Shown: positions 54,704 to 64,000 of the stretch, one piece after another | Layout: the number at the start of each line of letters is the position of its first letter | How positions within the stretch are numbered: position 1 is the stretch's first letter | NCBI RefSeq assembly: GCF_042186555.1 | Contig: NC_133326.1 | Location: 99,756,625-99,820,624 of the forward strand | Direction: 5' to 3' | DNA: 64,000 nucleotides | From: Aquarana catesbeiana | Lineage: Eukaryota; Chordata; Amphibia; Anura; Ranidae | Notes under the pieces: generated by a model | What the model was told of the DNA's origin: nothing | Seen by the model: only the letters and a program-made list of their open reading frames with translations | Database searches by the model: none | Program-made: the position numbers and the translations under genes

Positions 54704-56799
54704 TAACTTCTCCACCCATTCAAAACACCACTTTTAAACCCACATCGGTCTTCTATCCAACCCAGTCTAAAGGCTCATGTATCGATGCATTTTATCGCAT
54801 CGTTCATGCAGAAATACAGGAACTGTGTAATAATAATAAGAACAAAAATAATAAAAAATTCATTTCCAATCTCACCCATCATGAACAAAGAGCTCTTGAC
54901 ACACTCACCAACAATCTAGAACTGGTTATAAAGAGTGCTGATAAAGGGGGAGGTATAGTGATACAAAATAGAGCTGACTATGTCTCTGAAGCCACCCGAC
55001 TATTATCTGACACCAATACATATATCAGACTCAATAAAGATCCCTTACCCGTATTCACCATCGAAGCTTCTTCCCTTGTTAAAAAAGCACTGAAGGAAAA
55101 CATCATCACACAACAAGAGGCCTCTTTTCTAGTTAAAGAAGTACATTTCACTCCCTACTTTTACCACCTGCTCAAGGTGCACAAAGACCTTAAAACACCA
55201 CCTGGGCGACCGATCGTGGCCTCTATGGATAGCATCAGCAGTGGACTATCACAGTACATAGATCAATTCCTCCAGCCACTGGCCCAATCCCTTCAGTCAC
55301 ATATAAGAGATGGCGTTCATCTGCTGGAAACCTTAACTACCTACTCCTGGGACAAAAATTACCACTGGGCCTCTTTAGATGTTCAATCTCTATATACATC
55401 TATACCTCATGAAGTGGGCCTCAATGCCCTACAGTTTTTTCTCTGTCAAGACCCCATGCTCAATCCAAGGCAAGCTTCCTTTATTGTTGAGGCCACCTCC
55501 TTTTGTCTTACACATAATTATTTTAAATTTGAGGACAACTTCTTTCTGCAGCTACAGGGGACAGCTATGGGGGCGCACTTTGCACCCTCATATGCGAATC
55601 TCACTATGGGGCACTGGGAACATCAATATATATGGAACAACAACCCGTTTTTTTCCCATATTGTTTTTTGTGGCCCCTATATAGATGACGTGATCATCAT
55701 TTGGGATGGCAGTGTATCAGTATTCTCAAACTTTGTAACATATTGCAACACCAATAATATGGGCCTCACCTTTACCTCTGTCATTGACCCAAACAAATTA
55801 GCTTTTTTGGACCTCGAACTTTTTTGGATAGGTAAGGAGATACACACCAAAAACTTCACCAAACCAACAGCTGGAAATTCCTTCCTCCATTATAAGAGCT
55901 GCCACCACCCCCTATGGCTAAACAATGTACCTAAGAGTCAGTTCTGTAGGCTAAACAAGAACTGTACATTGAAGAGTGATTATGACACTGAAGGTCTAAT
56001 CCTAAAAGAAAAATTTCTTGAAAAGGGATTCCCCGTTGACCTTGTAGATACAGCTTATCAAAAATATAAGAGTAAACCGCCTATTGAACATTCTCATCCA
56101 CGCCAAAACACTGACAATAGTAATTTACGATTTATTACCCAATTCCATACCCAACATAAACAAATGGAAAATATCGTTAAAAAACATTGGCCTTTACTAC
56201 TACAAGACGAATATCTACTTCCTACTCTGCCTAATAGACCTCAATTTGCCTATAGGAAAGCACCTAACATCAAGAGCAAGGTAGCGACCAGTAAACTTAG
56301 GGCTAGACCTCCACCTCCGGGTCACCATATGCCCACCTTCCTAGCTATTTCTGGGATGTATCAGTGCCGTAAATCCCTCTGCAAGACCTGTCGGTTTGTG
56401 ACACATGGTCAGAAAGACTTTCACGTTAAAGGCAAAATATACCCAATTAAGGGTTTCCACACATGTTCCTCTGACCATGTCATATATTGCCTCACTTGTC
56501 CCTGTGGTCTATTTTATGTAGGGCGCACCATCCGGCCACTACGGAAACGGTTTGGTGAACATCGTCGCTTCATCGAAGGCGGACTAGATAATCACAGTGT
56601 CTCCAAACACTATCTTCATGTCCATGATAAGTCCACTAGCGGCCTTAGAGTATGGGTAATTGAGGCAATGCCAAAAGATCTCCCCCCAGCCGAACGCTAC
56701 CGACGACTATGTCACAGAGAAATGTATTGGATATTCCTATTAAATGTTTTGGCCCCTGGGGGGTTAAACGAGGACTTCGAAGTTAGTGCCATACTTTGA
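54682..56799 (+). CDS. PLE reverse transcriptase / GIY-YIG protein, right copy
   Basis: 705 codons, intact, the same domains as the left copy: RT motif A DVQSLYTS, B QGTAMGAHF, C YIDDVIIIW, D AFLDLEL, zinc-like CRKSLCKTC, and GIY-YIG (YCLTCPCGLFYVGRTIRP with RKRFGEHRRF). It differs from the left copy at about a dozen residues (for example LLKVHK for LPKVHK, and FCGPYIDD for FYGRYIDD). The frame is open from 54634, and the real protein probably enters from the middle frame there. It is followed by AATAAA at 56859. Product: DNA-nicking, RNA-dependent DNA polymerase for PLE mobility. The copy may be active or only recently dead. Confidence 0.9.
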   Translation: MLYTQHLITSPPIQNTTFKPTSVFYPTQSKGSCIDAFYRIVHAEIQELCNNNKNKNNKKFISNLTHHEQRALDTLTNNLELVIKSADKGGGIVIQNRADYVSEATRLLSDTNTYIRLNKDPLPVFTIEASSLVKKALKENIITQQEASFLVKEVHFTPYFYHLLKVHKDLKTPPGRPIVASMDSISSGLSQYIDQFLQPLAQSLQSHIRDGVHLLETLTTYSWDKNYHWASLDVQSLYTSIPHEVGLNALQFFLCQDPMLNPRQASFIVEATSFCLTHNYFKFEDNFFLQLQGTAMGAHFAPSYANLTMGHWEHQYIWNNNPFFSHIVFCGPYIDDVIIIWDGSVSVFSNFVTYCNTNNMGLTFTSVIDPNKLAFLDLELFWIGKEIHTKNFTKPTAGNSFLHYKSCHHPLWLNNVPKSQFCRLNKNCTLKSDYDTEGLILKEKFLEKGFPVDLVDTAYQKYKSKPPIEHSHPRQNTDNSNLRFITQFHTQHKQMENIVKKHWPLLLQDEYLLPTLPNRPQFAYRKAPNIKSKVATSKLRARPPPPGHHMPTFLAISGMYQCRKSLCKTCRFVTHGQKDFHVKGKIYPIKGFHTCSSDHVIYCLTCPCGLFYVGRTIRPLRKRFGEHRRFIEGGLDNHSVSKHYLHVHDKSTSGLRVWVIEAMPKDLPPAERYRRLCHREMYWIFLLNVLAPGGLNEDFEVSAIL

Positions 56800-56858
56800 C
56801 AATACATTCCCTTTCCACACTTATCTAGGCTCCCCTCCTCCTTTTTTAAAAAAATTTT

Positions 56859-56864
56859 AATAAA
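56859..56864 (+). terminator. AATAAA downstream of PLE RT ORF
   Basis: Poly(A)-like signal 60 nt after the RT stop, mirrored in the left copy. It may not be the transcript end because the unit continues to 57697. Confidence 0.4.
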
Positions 56865-57312
56865 AAGATGTTTTATTATCACCATTACTCCTTCATTTTA
56901 ACATACCCCCCTGTTTTAATTTGAATCTATGGGCGTTTTCATGCCACATTTTACACACTTTCATATGATGATATCTCAATGTTACCAATATCATGCATGT
57001 GAAACCCTTCCCCCCCCCCCCTATGTTACCCATTTGCTGATTATCTGTTATGTGCATGCACTTTTCATGATCTGTCAGTCCTAGATATTAGGCACTCTGA
57101 TCGTCATACAGATCGTTTTTAAACTTTTATTATCACCATCCTTGATTTTATTTTATTTTATTCCATTTTCCTCCATTGTTCTGTTTTTTAGTATGCTGTT
57201 GCAGGTATTCGCTTACATTCATATGTATTTACTAGTCTTATTGTTATTATACCTTGTTGCCCCCGCCCCCCGGCCAATCCACTGCCAGTGTGCTTGCATA
57301 AATCTTCCCCAG

Positions 57313-57379
57313 CCATCAGTTTAGTCCGAGGTTGAGAAAGGAACGAATGACGGTTCCGAAACGCGTCCCTCATTGATGA
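57313..57379 (+). ncRNA. Hammerhead-like motif (PLE1, right copy)
   Basis: Helix I inner GAGG/CCUC and outer CAUCA/UGAUG, core UUGAGAA in place of CUGANGA, helix II GGAAC..GUUCC, then GAAACGCGUC with palindromic ACGCGU as minimal helix III. Relative to the consensus, positions 3 and 8 are U and A instead of C and G. These two bases pair in the hammerhead tertiary fold, so the change keeps the pair. Confidence 0.55.
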
Positions 57380-57697
57380 CATCACATCCCCTCTCTGGCC
57401 CTTCGTTTGCGGTTCAGGCTGGTCACAGAGCCGCTCATCGGATGACATCACTTCCGGGTTCGCAGCCCTCACACGCTGACGACGCCGGCTTCACAGCGGC
57501 TCCCTGTGCTTTACACCGCTGCTGACAGTGACCACATCCATCCTCCTGAAGGCTTCCTCTGATCGTGACCCCTTCCTATGCAGCCTTACCCACGATGTGC
57601 CTGTTAACCACTCCTATTTTGTAAGTGTTTTTAACCCAGTTGGGGTATTAAAATTGTTTACCTTCTGCACTTAGAGGCGCCTTTGTTTGTTTTTCAT

Positions 57698-58660
57698 ACC
57701 ATCAGAGCCCCCCTTCACATCAGATGTCACCATCAGAGTCCCCCTTTACAGCAGATGTCATCATCAGAGTCCCTCTTTACATCAGATGTCCCCAACAGAG
57801 GCCTCCTTTACAGCAGATGTCACCATCAGAGTAATCCTTTAGAGCAGATATCCCCATCAGAGTCTCCCTTTACAGCAGAAGTCCCCATCAGAGTCCCCCT
57901 TTACAGCAGATGTCACCATCAGAGTCCCTCTTTACATCAGATGTCCCCATCAGAGGCCTCCTTTACAGCAGATGTCACCATCAGAGTCATCCTTTAGAGC
58001 AGATATCCCCATCAGAGTCTCCCTTTACAGCAGATGTTCCCATCAGAGTCCCCCTTTACAGCAGATATTCCCATCAGAGTCCCTCTTTACATCAGATGTC
58101 CCCATCAGAGACCCCCTTTACAGCAGATGTCAACATCAGAGTCTCCCTTTACAGCAGATTTCCCATCAGAGTCCCCCTTTACAGCAGATGTCACCATCAG
58201 AGTCCCCCTTCACATCAGATGTCCCCATCAGAGTCCCCCTTTACAGCAGAGGTCATCATCAGAGTCCCACTTTACAGCAGATGTCCCCATCAGAGTCCCC
58301 CTTTACAGCAGATGTCACCATCAAAGTGCCCCTTTACAGCAGATGTCCCCATCAGGGTCCCCCTTTACAGCAAATGTCACCATCAAAGTCCCCCTTCACA
58401 TCAGATGTCCCCATCAGAGTCCCCCTTTACAGCAGATGTCCCCATCAGAGTCTCCCTTTACAGCAGATGTTCCCATCAGAGTCTCCCTTTACAGCAGATG
58501 TTCCCATCAGAGTCCCCCTTTACAGCAGATATTCCCATCAGAGTCCCTCTTTACATCAGATGTCCCCATCAGAGACCCCCTTTACAGCAGATGTCCCCAT
58601 CAGAATCCCCCTTCACATCAGGTTTCCCCATCAGAGTCCCCCTTTACAGCAGATGTCCCC
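57698..58660 (+). repeat. 31-bp minisatellite, right segment
   Basis: About 31 copies of the same unit as 48340-49353, mostly with TTTACAGCAGATGT in place of ATCAGATGT. It begins with the right PLE1 duplication ACCATCAGAGCCC (57698-57710). All plus-strand frames are open for the same reason as on the left. Confidence 0.95.
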
Positions 58661-59116
58661 CCTCCTCCCCCCCTTATACTCACAGCTCTCACAGCAAGTT
58701 GCCAGTCATCCACCTTCAGATCAGCTGGGATGAGTCAGAGAATCCGGAAGTGAAGGCATGGGACCCACCAATCACTAACCACAGCAGGGAACAATGCTAT
58801 AAAGGGAGTGTTCTGGGCGTAGAGCTTAATCCCCTGAGGACTTTCTAAAGGAAGCCAATAGAGCTTCTTGTTTGCAATCATGTGATTGTAAACACGTCAT
58901 GTTTCCCATAGCAGCTATGTGTCCAGTGCCCTGCCCATACTTTAAAGGGCCTTTTTTTCAGCGATTGCAGCACGTCATGCTTCCCATACACTTGTGTGCC
59001 CAGCATCCCACACACACTTAAAGGGTCATTATTTTTTAAAGAATGTTTTATGATGAGTAGATTTGGGGGGGCGGTGCCCCTGCGCCCCCTATGGGTGGGC
59101 CACCACTGGTTAAATG

Positions 59117-59397
59117 TGGTGGCTGCATTTGTTTTCCTTTTTTCCCCTTTACTATCACCAGTTGATTTGGCCAGTAAGTCTGTTATTTTTCAACTTCCTT
59201 TAAAGTTTGAGACAAACCATTTAACGCTGACCAGGGTGTTTACAATGGTCAGTTTTTATTCATGTAAAACCTTTATTGCAAAAGGAAAAAAAATATTGAT
59301 GTAGCTGCTTTAAAACGTGTCAGGTGAAGTTCAGCTTTAATTTGTTAGTCAAATCCATCTAAATCTACTACATCTAACACTACTCTCTCCCCAGACT
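59117..59397. other. Unassigned stretch
   Basis: No feature recognised. Confidence 0.35.
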
Positions 59398-59575
59398 TAT
59401 GCCCTGTACACACGGTCGGACATTGATCGGACATTCCGACAACAAAATCCATGGATTTTTTCGGATGGATGTTGGCTCAAGCTTGTCTTGCATACACACG
59501 GTCACACAAAGTTGTCGGAAAATCCGATCGTTCTAAACATGGTGACGTAAAACACGTACGTCGGGGCTATAGAAA
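59398..59575. mobile_element. MITE half, GTACACACGGTCGGAC
   Basis: 'ccctgtacacacggtcggac' followed by TCCGACAACAAAATCCATGG, a terminal block related to the TGCCGCGTACACACG families. The right end is missing where the hAT region begins. Confidence 0.5.
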
Positions 59576-59632
59576 ATAAGGACAAGGAGAGGCAGACAGT
59601 CACAAGCCAATAAAAGAGGGCAAGCAGGCTCT

Positions 59633-62600
59633 GTGTCTAGAGGCAACAGTGCTGGTCGTAGACACGGTGCATCCTCATCAGCACGTGGCCGTGGGACACG
59701 CTTGGCCTTTTTTTCGGCAGCTGGCTGTGTTGAGCCGCAACATGCGGAAGACTTGGTCGAGTGGATGACCAAGCCGTCCTCATCCTCCTCATTCTCTCTC
59801 ACCCAGGCTCAGGGTACTTTGTCTGGCAAAGCAGCTGCCATCGCGGCCTCTTCCCTCGGCTCAATGGCATCAGTGACTCCTTTCCTAGCCCCACCATGTC
59901 CTCCTGAGAAGTCCCTCGAACTGTTTGACCACAGTGTTGGGTACATGCTCCAGGAGGATGCCCAGCTTTTAGAAGGCTCTGATGATGATACTGAGCTAGA
60001 TGAAGGCAGTAATGTGAGCATGGACTGAGGGGGTGCCCAAGAAGGACAGCAATCTGGCAGTCATGCTCCCCCTGCTGCAGCATACTGCCAGGTTTGCACC
60101 AGTGATGAGGAGGGAGGGGATGATGAGGTCACTGACTCAATGTGGGTGCCTGATAGAAGAGAGGAGGAGGCATGTCAACGAGGCAGGATGCCCTCTAGGG
60201 TCCAGCCTAAGGGCAACACACTGGCTGCATCATACCGCAAAGCTCCGCATGTGCAGGGCACTGCTGTCTTTGCGCGTTATTCCAAAAGTTCTTTGGTGTG
60301 GGCCTTTTTTGAGACGAGTGCATCAGATCGCACCGCTGCTATTTGCAACATATGTCTCAAGCATATCTCGCGTGGCCAAAACATCTCCCGCTTGGGCACC
60401 ACATGCTTGACCAGACATATGTTGACCTGCCATGCAGTTCGTTGGCAAGCGTACCTAAAAGACCCACACCAAAGAACAAAGAGGACCTCTCCTTGCTCCT
60501 CATCAGCTGAGATCTCCAACCCCACTATACCTTCAGTCCTCTCTGAGACCTGCACTGAGAGGAATGAAGGTGTAGAATTAGGCATGTCACAGCCAAGTAC
60601 TTGTGGGCAATCTGCTTTCGGTACACCTGGTACCAGATTGTACCAGGCAAATTTCCCTGCCCCAGCTGCTGCACCGCCAAAAGAAGTTCGCTCCCAGCCA
60701 TCCACATGCCCAGCGGTTGAATGCTAGCTTGGCAAAATTGCTAGCACTTCAACTGCTACCTTTTCAGTTGGTAGACTCTGCCCCCTTCCGTGAGTTTGTG
60801 AAATGTGCGGTTCCTTAGTGGCAGGTACCCAAATGCCACTTTTTCTCACGGAAGGCGATTCCAGCTCTCTACCGGCATGTGGAAGGCAATGTCCATGCCT
60901 CGCTGGACAGGGCGGTCAGCGGTTAGGTGCATATTACCGCTGACTCATTGTCCAGTAGGCATGGACAGGGACGTTACCTAAGTTTCACCGCGCATTGGGT
61001 GACTCTGCTGGCAGCTGGGAAGGATGCAGGACAAGGTGCAGTAGTGTTGGAGGTAGTTCCGCCACCATGCCTCCAAAATGCCACTACTAATGATTCTGAC
61101 ACACCTCTCTCCTCCACCCCCTCCTCTTCTTCTTCCTCCATGGCCTCTTCCTGTGCTTTGTCCTCAGAACCAGCGGTGCTCCGTAGGCGTTCAAGGGGCT
61201 ACGCAAGTATGCAGGCCAAAAGATGCCATGCGGTGCTTGAGCTGGTGTGCTTGGGGGACAGGAGCCACACTGGGGCAGAGGTTCTGTCAGCTCTGCAGGG
61301 GCAGGTTCAGAAGTGGTTGACGCCACGCCAACTTAAGGCAGGAATGGTGGTTTGTGACAATGGCACCAACCTCCTCTCCGCCCTCCGACAGGGACAAATG
61401 ACCCATGTGCCCTGTTTGGCTCACATCCTTAACTTGGTGATGCAGCGATTTTTTGGGCAGGTACCCGGGCTTACAGGATGTCCTGAGGCAGGCCAGGAAA
61501 GTCTGTGTGCATTTCCGCCGGTCATATAATGCCAGTGCTCGGCTGGCAGACCTCCAAAAGGAATTTAACCTACCCAAGAACCGCCTAATCTGTGTTATGC
61601 CCACCAGGTGGAACTCAACGTTGGCCATGCTGCAGCAGCTGCACACGCAGCAGAGGGCCATCAATGAGTACCTGTGTGACTATGGCACCAGGACAGGGTC
61701 AGGGGAGCTTGTTTTTTTTTCCCCATGCCAGTGGGCCATGATCAGGGATGCATGCACTGTCCTGTCACCATTTGAGGAGGCCACGAGGATGGTGAGCAGT
61801 GACAGTGCATGCATCAGTGAAACTGTCCCCCTTGTCCATCTGTTGGAGCACACGCTGCATGGAATAATGGACAGGGCACTTGAGGCAGAACAGAGGCAGG
61901 AAGAGGAGAACTTCCTTAGCTTTCAAGGCCCCCTTTATCCAGACAGTGTTGCTGCGTGCCCGCCGATCACACAGGAAGAGGACAAGGAGGAGGAGGATTG
62001 TGCCAGTATGGAGGTGGAGCCTGGCACTCAGCATCAGCAGCAGTCTTTAAGGGATCATTTACAGTCCCAAGAAACACATGGACTTGTACGTGGCTGGGAG
62101 GAGGTGGCTGTGGATCATGTCGTCCTTAGTGACCCAGAGGACTCCGGACCGAATGCCTCAGCAAACCTACGCTGCATGGCCTCCCTGATCCTGCAAAGCC
62201 TGCGGAAGGATCCTCATATTCGTGGTATCAAGGAGAAGGAACAATACTAGCTGGCAACCCTCCTTGATCCACGTTACAAGGGTAAGGTTGCGGACCTTAT
62301 CTTGCCGTCGCAGAGGGAGCAGAGGATGAAACATCTTCGGGAGGCCTTGCAGAAAGGTCTGTGCAACGCGTTTCCAGAGCCTGGGAGGTTACAAACTCCT
62401 GTTTCTGGACAACGTGTTGCTGAGGCTTCGGTCAGTCAAAGCAGGAGTGGTGGAGAAGGTGGCCATCTGACTGATGCGTTCAGACAATTTTTTAGTCCGC
62501 AGCCCCAAGGTATGATCGGTTCCAGAAACCATCGCGAGCGTCTGTTTTACATGGTGCAGGAATACCTAGGGGCAAGATCTGACTTGAACACCTTTCCCAC

Positions 62601-62910
62601 TGAAAATCCTCTGGGTTACTGTGTCTTGAGGATGGATCACTGGCCAGAGCTTGCACAGTATGCAATTGAGCTACTGGCCTGTCCTGCATCCAGCGTTCTT
62701 TCGGAACGCACATTCAGTGCTGCTGGAGGCTTTGTAACCGATCACAGGGTGCATCTGTCCACCGATTCGGTCGATCGACTGACCTTCATAAAAATGAATC
62801 AGTCTTGGATCACCACCAGCTACCAAGCACCTGATGCTGATGTAACCGAATACATTTTTTTGAAATGTCAGTTCTCTTCAAAGACTGCCTATGCTGATGC
62901 TGAGTGACTA
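59633..62910 (+). pseudogene. hAT transposase (ZBED type), multiply broken
   Basis: The transposase reads through three frames. First frame (59633-60727): an acidic/Ser-rich N-terminus, then a BED zinc finger (SLVWAFFETS...CNICLKHISRG...TCLTRHMLTCH) at about 60290-60440; interrupted by TGA at 60026. Second frame (about 60603-61529): PFREFVKCAVP, ITADSLSSRHGQGRYLSFTA (first catalytic Asp region), MVVCDNGTNLLSAL (second Asp), CLAHILNLV; stops at 60816 and 60924. Third frame (61453-62907): CVMPTRWNSTLAMLQ, TAG at 62248, LATLLDPRYKGKV, then the dimerisation end ASSVLSERTFSAAGG. Two frameshifts and four stops; inactive. Confidence 0.9.
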
Positions 62911-62996
62911 TCCTGTTATGCTGAGTAATTATCCTCTTCCTCTTCAATGATCATGCTGATAGCTTGTAAGAACATTTTTGGTTCTTGGTGTCTCCA

Positions 62997-63430
62997 GTCC
63001 GGCCACCAGTGCCTAAGGCCCAATTTTTCAGCCCCTGTTTAACAGGGGAGTGTAATTACAATTTTTGATGCAATTCTTTGCAGCAGGGCTAGTTCCTGCG
63101 CTCCAACTAGAGTATCTGAGAGGGGTTGCAGTGTTGTGGCACCAGCACCAGTGCCTAAGGCCCAATTTTTCAGCCCCTGTTCAACAGGGACATGTAATTT
63201 GAATTCTTGATTTAATATTTCACAGTAGGGCCCGTTTCTGCGCCCACCAAGAGTATCTGTGAGGACTTACAGTGTTGTGGCACCAGCACCACCACCACCA
63301 CCAAAGGCCCAATTTTTCTTCCCCTGTTCAACAGGGGCATGTAATTACAATTCTTGATCTAATATTTCACAGCAGGGCCCTGTGAGGGCTTACAGTGTTG
63401 TGGCCACAACAACACCTAAGGCCCACATTT
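62997..63430 (+). repeat. ~140-bp tandem repeats downstream of hAT
   Basis: Four starts of the unit 'aaggcccaatttttcagccc' at 63015, 63157, 63304 and 63418 (spacing 142, 147, 114), each with 'cttacagtgttgtggcacca'. Probable subterminal repeats of the hAT element. Confidence 0.8.
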
Positions 63431-63860
63431 CTGTTGAGTATATAGGGCAGGCCCCTTATTTAAAACATCCAACTTACAAACGACTCCTACTTGCAAACGG
63501 AAGGAGGCAACAGGAAGTGAGATTAAATCTACCCCTAGGAAGGGAAATTCTCTCCTGTAAGAGTTAATATGGGAAAAACTTTTCTCCTTTACACTGATGC
63601 TTTATTACCAATCCTTGTTTCACTAAAACCCCCAAATTTTCAAAAAACATTTGTCATTGGGACAAAAAGTGAGGTGAAATCTTCTGAAGAGGAGCACAGA
63701 CAGCAAAACAAATGTCACAGGGGTGATAACCCTTCCCTATGTTTTCCAAAAAGCTTAAAATAGATTTTCACGTTAAAAATGTACCAGTTCAAAATTACAA
63801 ACAGATTCTACTTAACAACAAACCTACAGTCCCTGTCTTGTTTGCACCGCCTGTATACTG
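63431..63860. other. Unassigned stretch
   Basis: No gene or repeat recognised. Short open frames only. Confidence 0.35.
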
Positions 63861-63885
63861 CTGTTCAGAGTATATAGGGCCTGGG

Positions 63886-64000
63886 GGCCCCACGCCTTTC
63901 CTTTTTTAATTTGGGTGCAGGGTTCCCCTTAATATCCATACAGGACCCAAAGGGATCGGTAATGGACTTGGGGGTACCCATGCCGTTTGTCTCACTGATT
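63886..64000. repeat. Shared palindromic module, window edge
   Basis: 'ggttccccttaatatccata' followed by CAGGACCCAAAGGG is a diverged copy of the module also at 9296-9352, 17903-17992, 19627-19722 and 46822-46852. It continues beyond the window. Confidence 0.5.

Larger units (their letters stand above)
49354..57697. mobile_element. Penelope-like element, 8.3-kb inverted dimer (PLE1)
   Basis: Two copies of one PLE lie head to head: a minus-strand copy (about 49530-53400) and a plus-strand copy (about 53400-57697). The arms are nearly identical (the two 705-residue RT proteins differ at about a dozen positions). The plus copy is longer at its 5' end by about 440 bp, which forms the loop. The minus copy is followed by a 176-bp unpaired tail (49354-49529). 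A 13-bp target duplication flanks the whole. PLEs move by reverse transcription with a GIY-YIG nuclease and often sit as inverted or tandem partial dimers. Confidence 0.9.
48039..59108. mobile_element. hAT-type non-autonomous element hosting PLE1
   Basis: The left end CAGTGGTGGATTGTG and right end (complement of CAGTGGTGGCCCACC) are short inverted repeats of the hAT CAGNGG type, with an 8-bp flanking duplication. Apart from the inserted 8.34-kb PLE, the element is about 2.7 kb and consists largely of a 31-bp minisatellite. No transposase. Confidence 0.7.

Overview
This window is non-coding, transposon-dominated vertebrate nuclear DNA. The content points to an amphibian with a large genome, most likely a ranid-type frog. 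The evidence is Tc1/mariner copies, L1 3' ends, a chromodomain Gypsy element, a ZBED-type hAT, piggyBac-like elements, many TIR/MITE families and above all Penelope-like elements (PLEs). The taxon is inferred from repeat families I recognise, not from a host gene.

There is almost no host coding sequence. The one good candidate is a 44-codon first coding exon on the minus strand (27469-27600). It has an in-frame upstream stop and ends exactly at AG|GTATGT. I do not recognise the protein.

Layout. 1-1.7 kb: end of a hAT-type repeat and an L1 3' fragment. 2.7-4.0 kb: solo-LTR-like repeat, with a second copy at 32.5-33.8 kb. 5.0-7.5 kb: TIR element holding a nested hAT MITE and two minisatellites. 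8.5-9.8 kb: element with a 42-bp minisatellite. 10.1-11.0 kb: small PLE insertion. 13.1-16.5 kb: PLE inverted dimer with a polypyrimidine centre. 17.3-26.7 kb: a Tc1 copy split by a 2.5-kb palindromic element carrying two divergent mini-genes and by a 5.4-kb piggyBac-like composite. 28.8-29.3 and 37.6-38.6 kb: two more copies of that piggyBac-like family. 31.5-32.0 kb: hAT MITE. 34.6-36.6 kb: Tc1 copy containing an L1 insertion. 39.2-42.2 kb: truncated Gypsy chromovirus. 42.9-43.8 kb: nested MITEs. 46.5-47.2 kb: hAT MITE. 48.0-59.1 kb: hAT-type element with a 31-bp minisatellite, into which an 8.3-kb PLE palindrome with two intact reverse transcriptase/GIY-YIG ORFs has jumped. 59.6-62.9 kb: broken hAT transposase with tandem tail repeats.

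The most notable content is of three kinds. First, three independent PLE insertions carry hammerhead-ribozyme-like motifs in their ends and have 13-14 bp target duplications. Two are clear head-to-head dimers with an unpaired tail on one side; the third is possibly the same arrangement. Second, in the largest PLE the ribozyme core appears covaried (C3-G8 replaced by U3-A8) and the coding region runs through three frames in both copies. Third, the 17.6-20.0 kb foldback element has GC box, TATA box, short transcript and AATAAA mirrored on both sides of its centre, each copy encoding the same 59-residue basic peptide.
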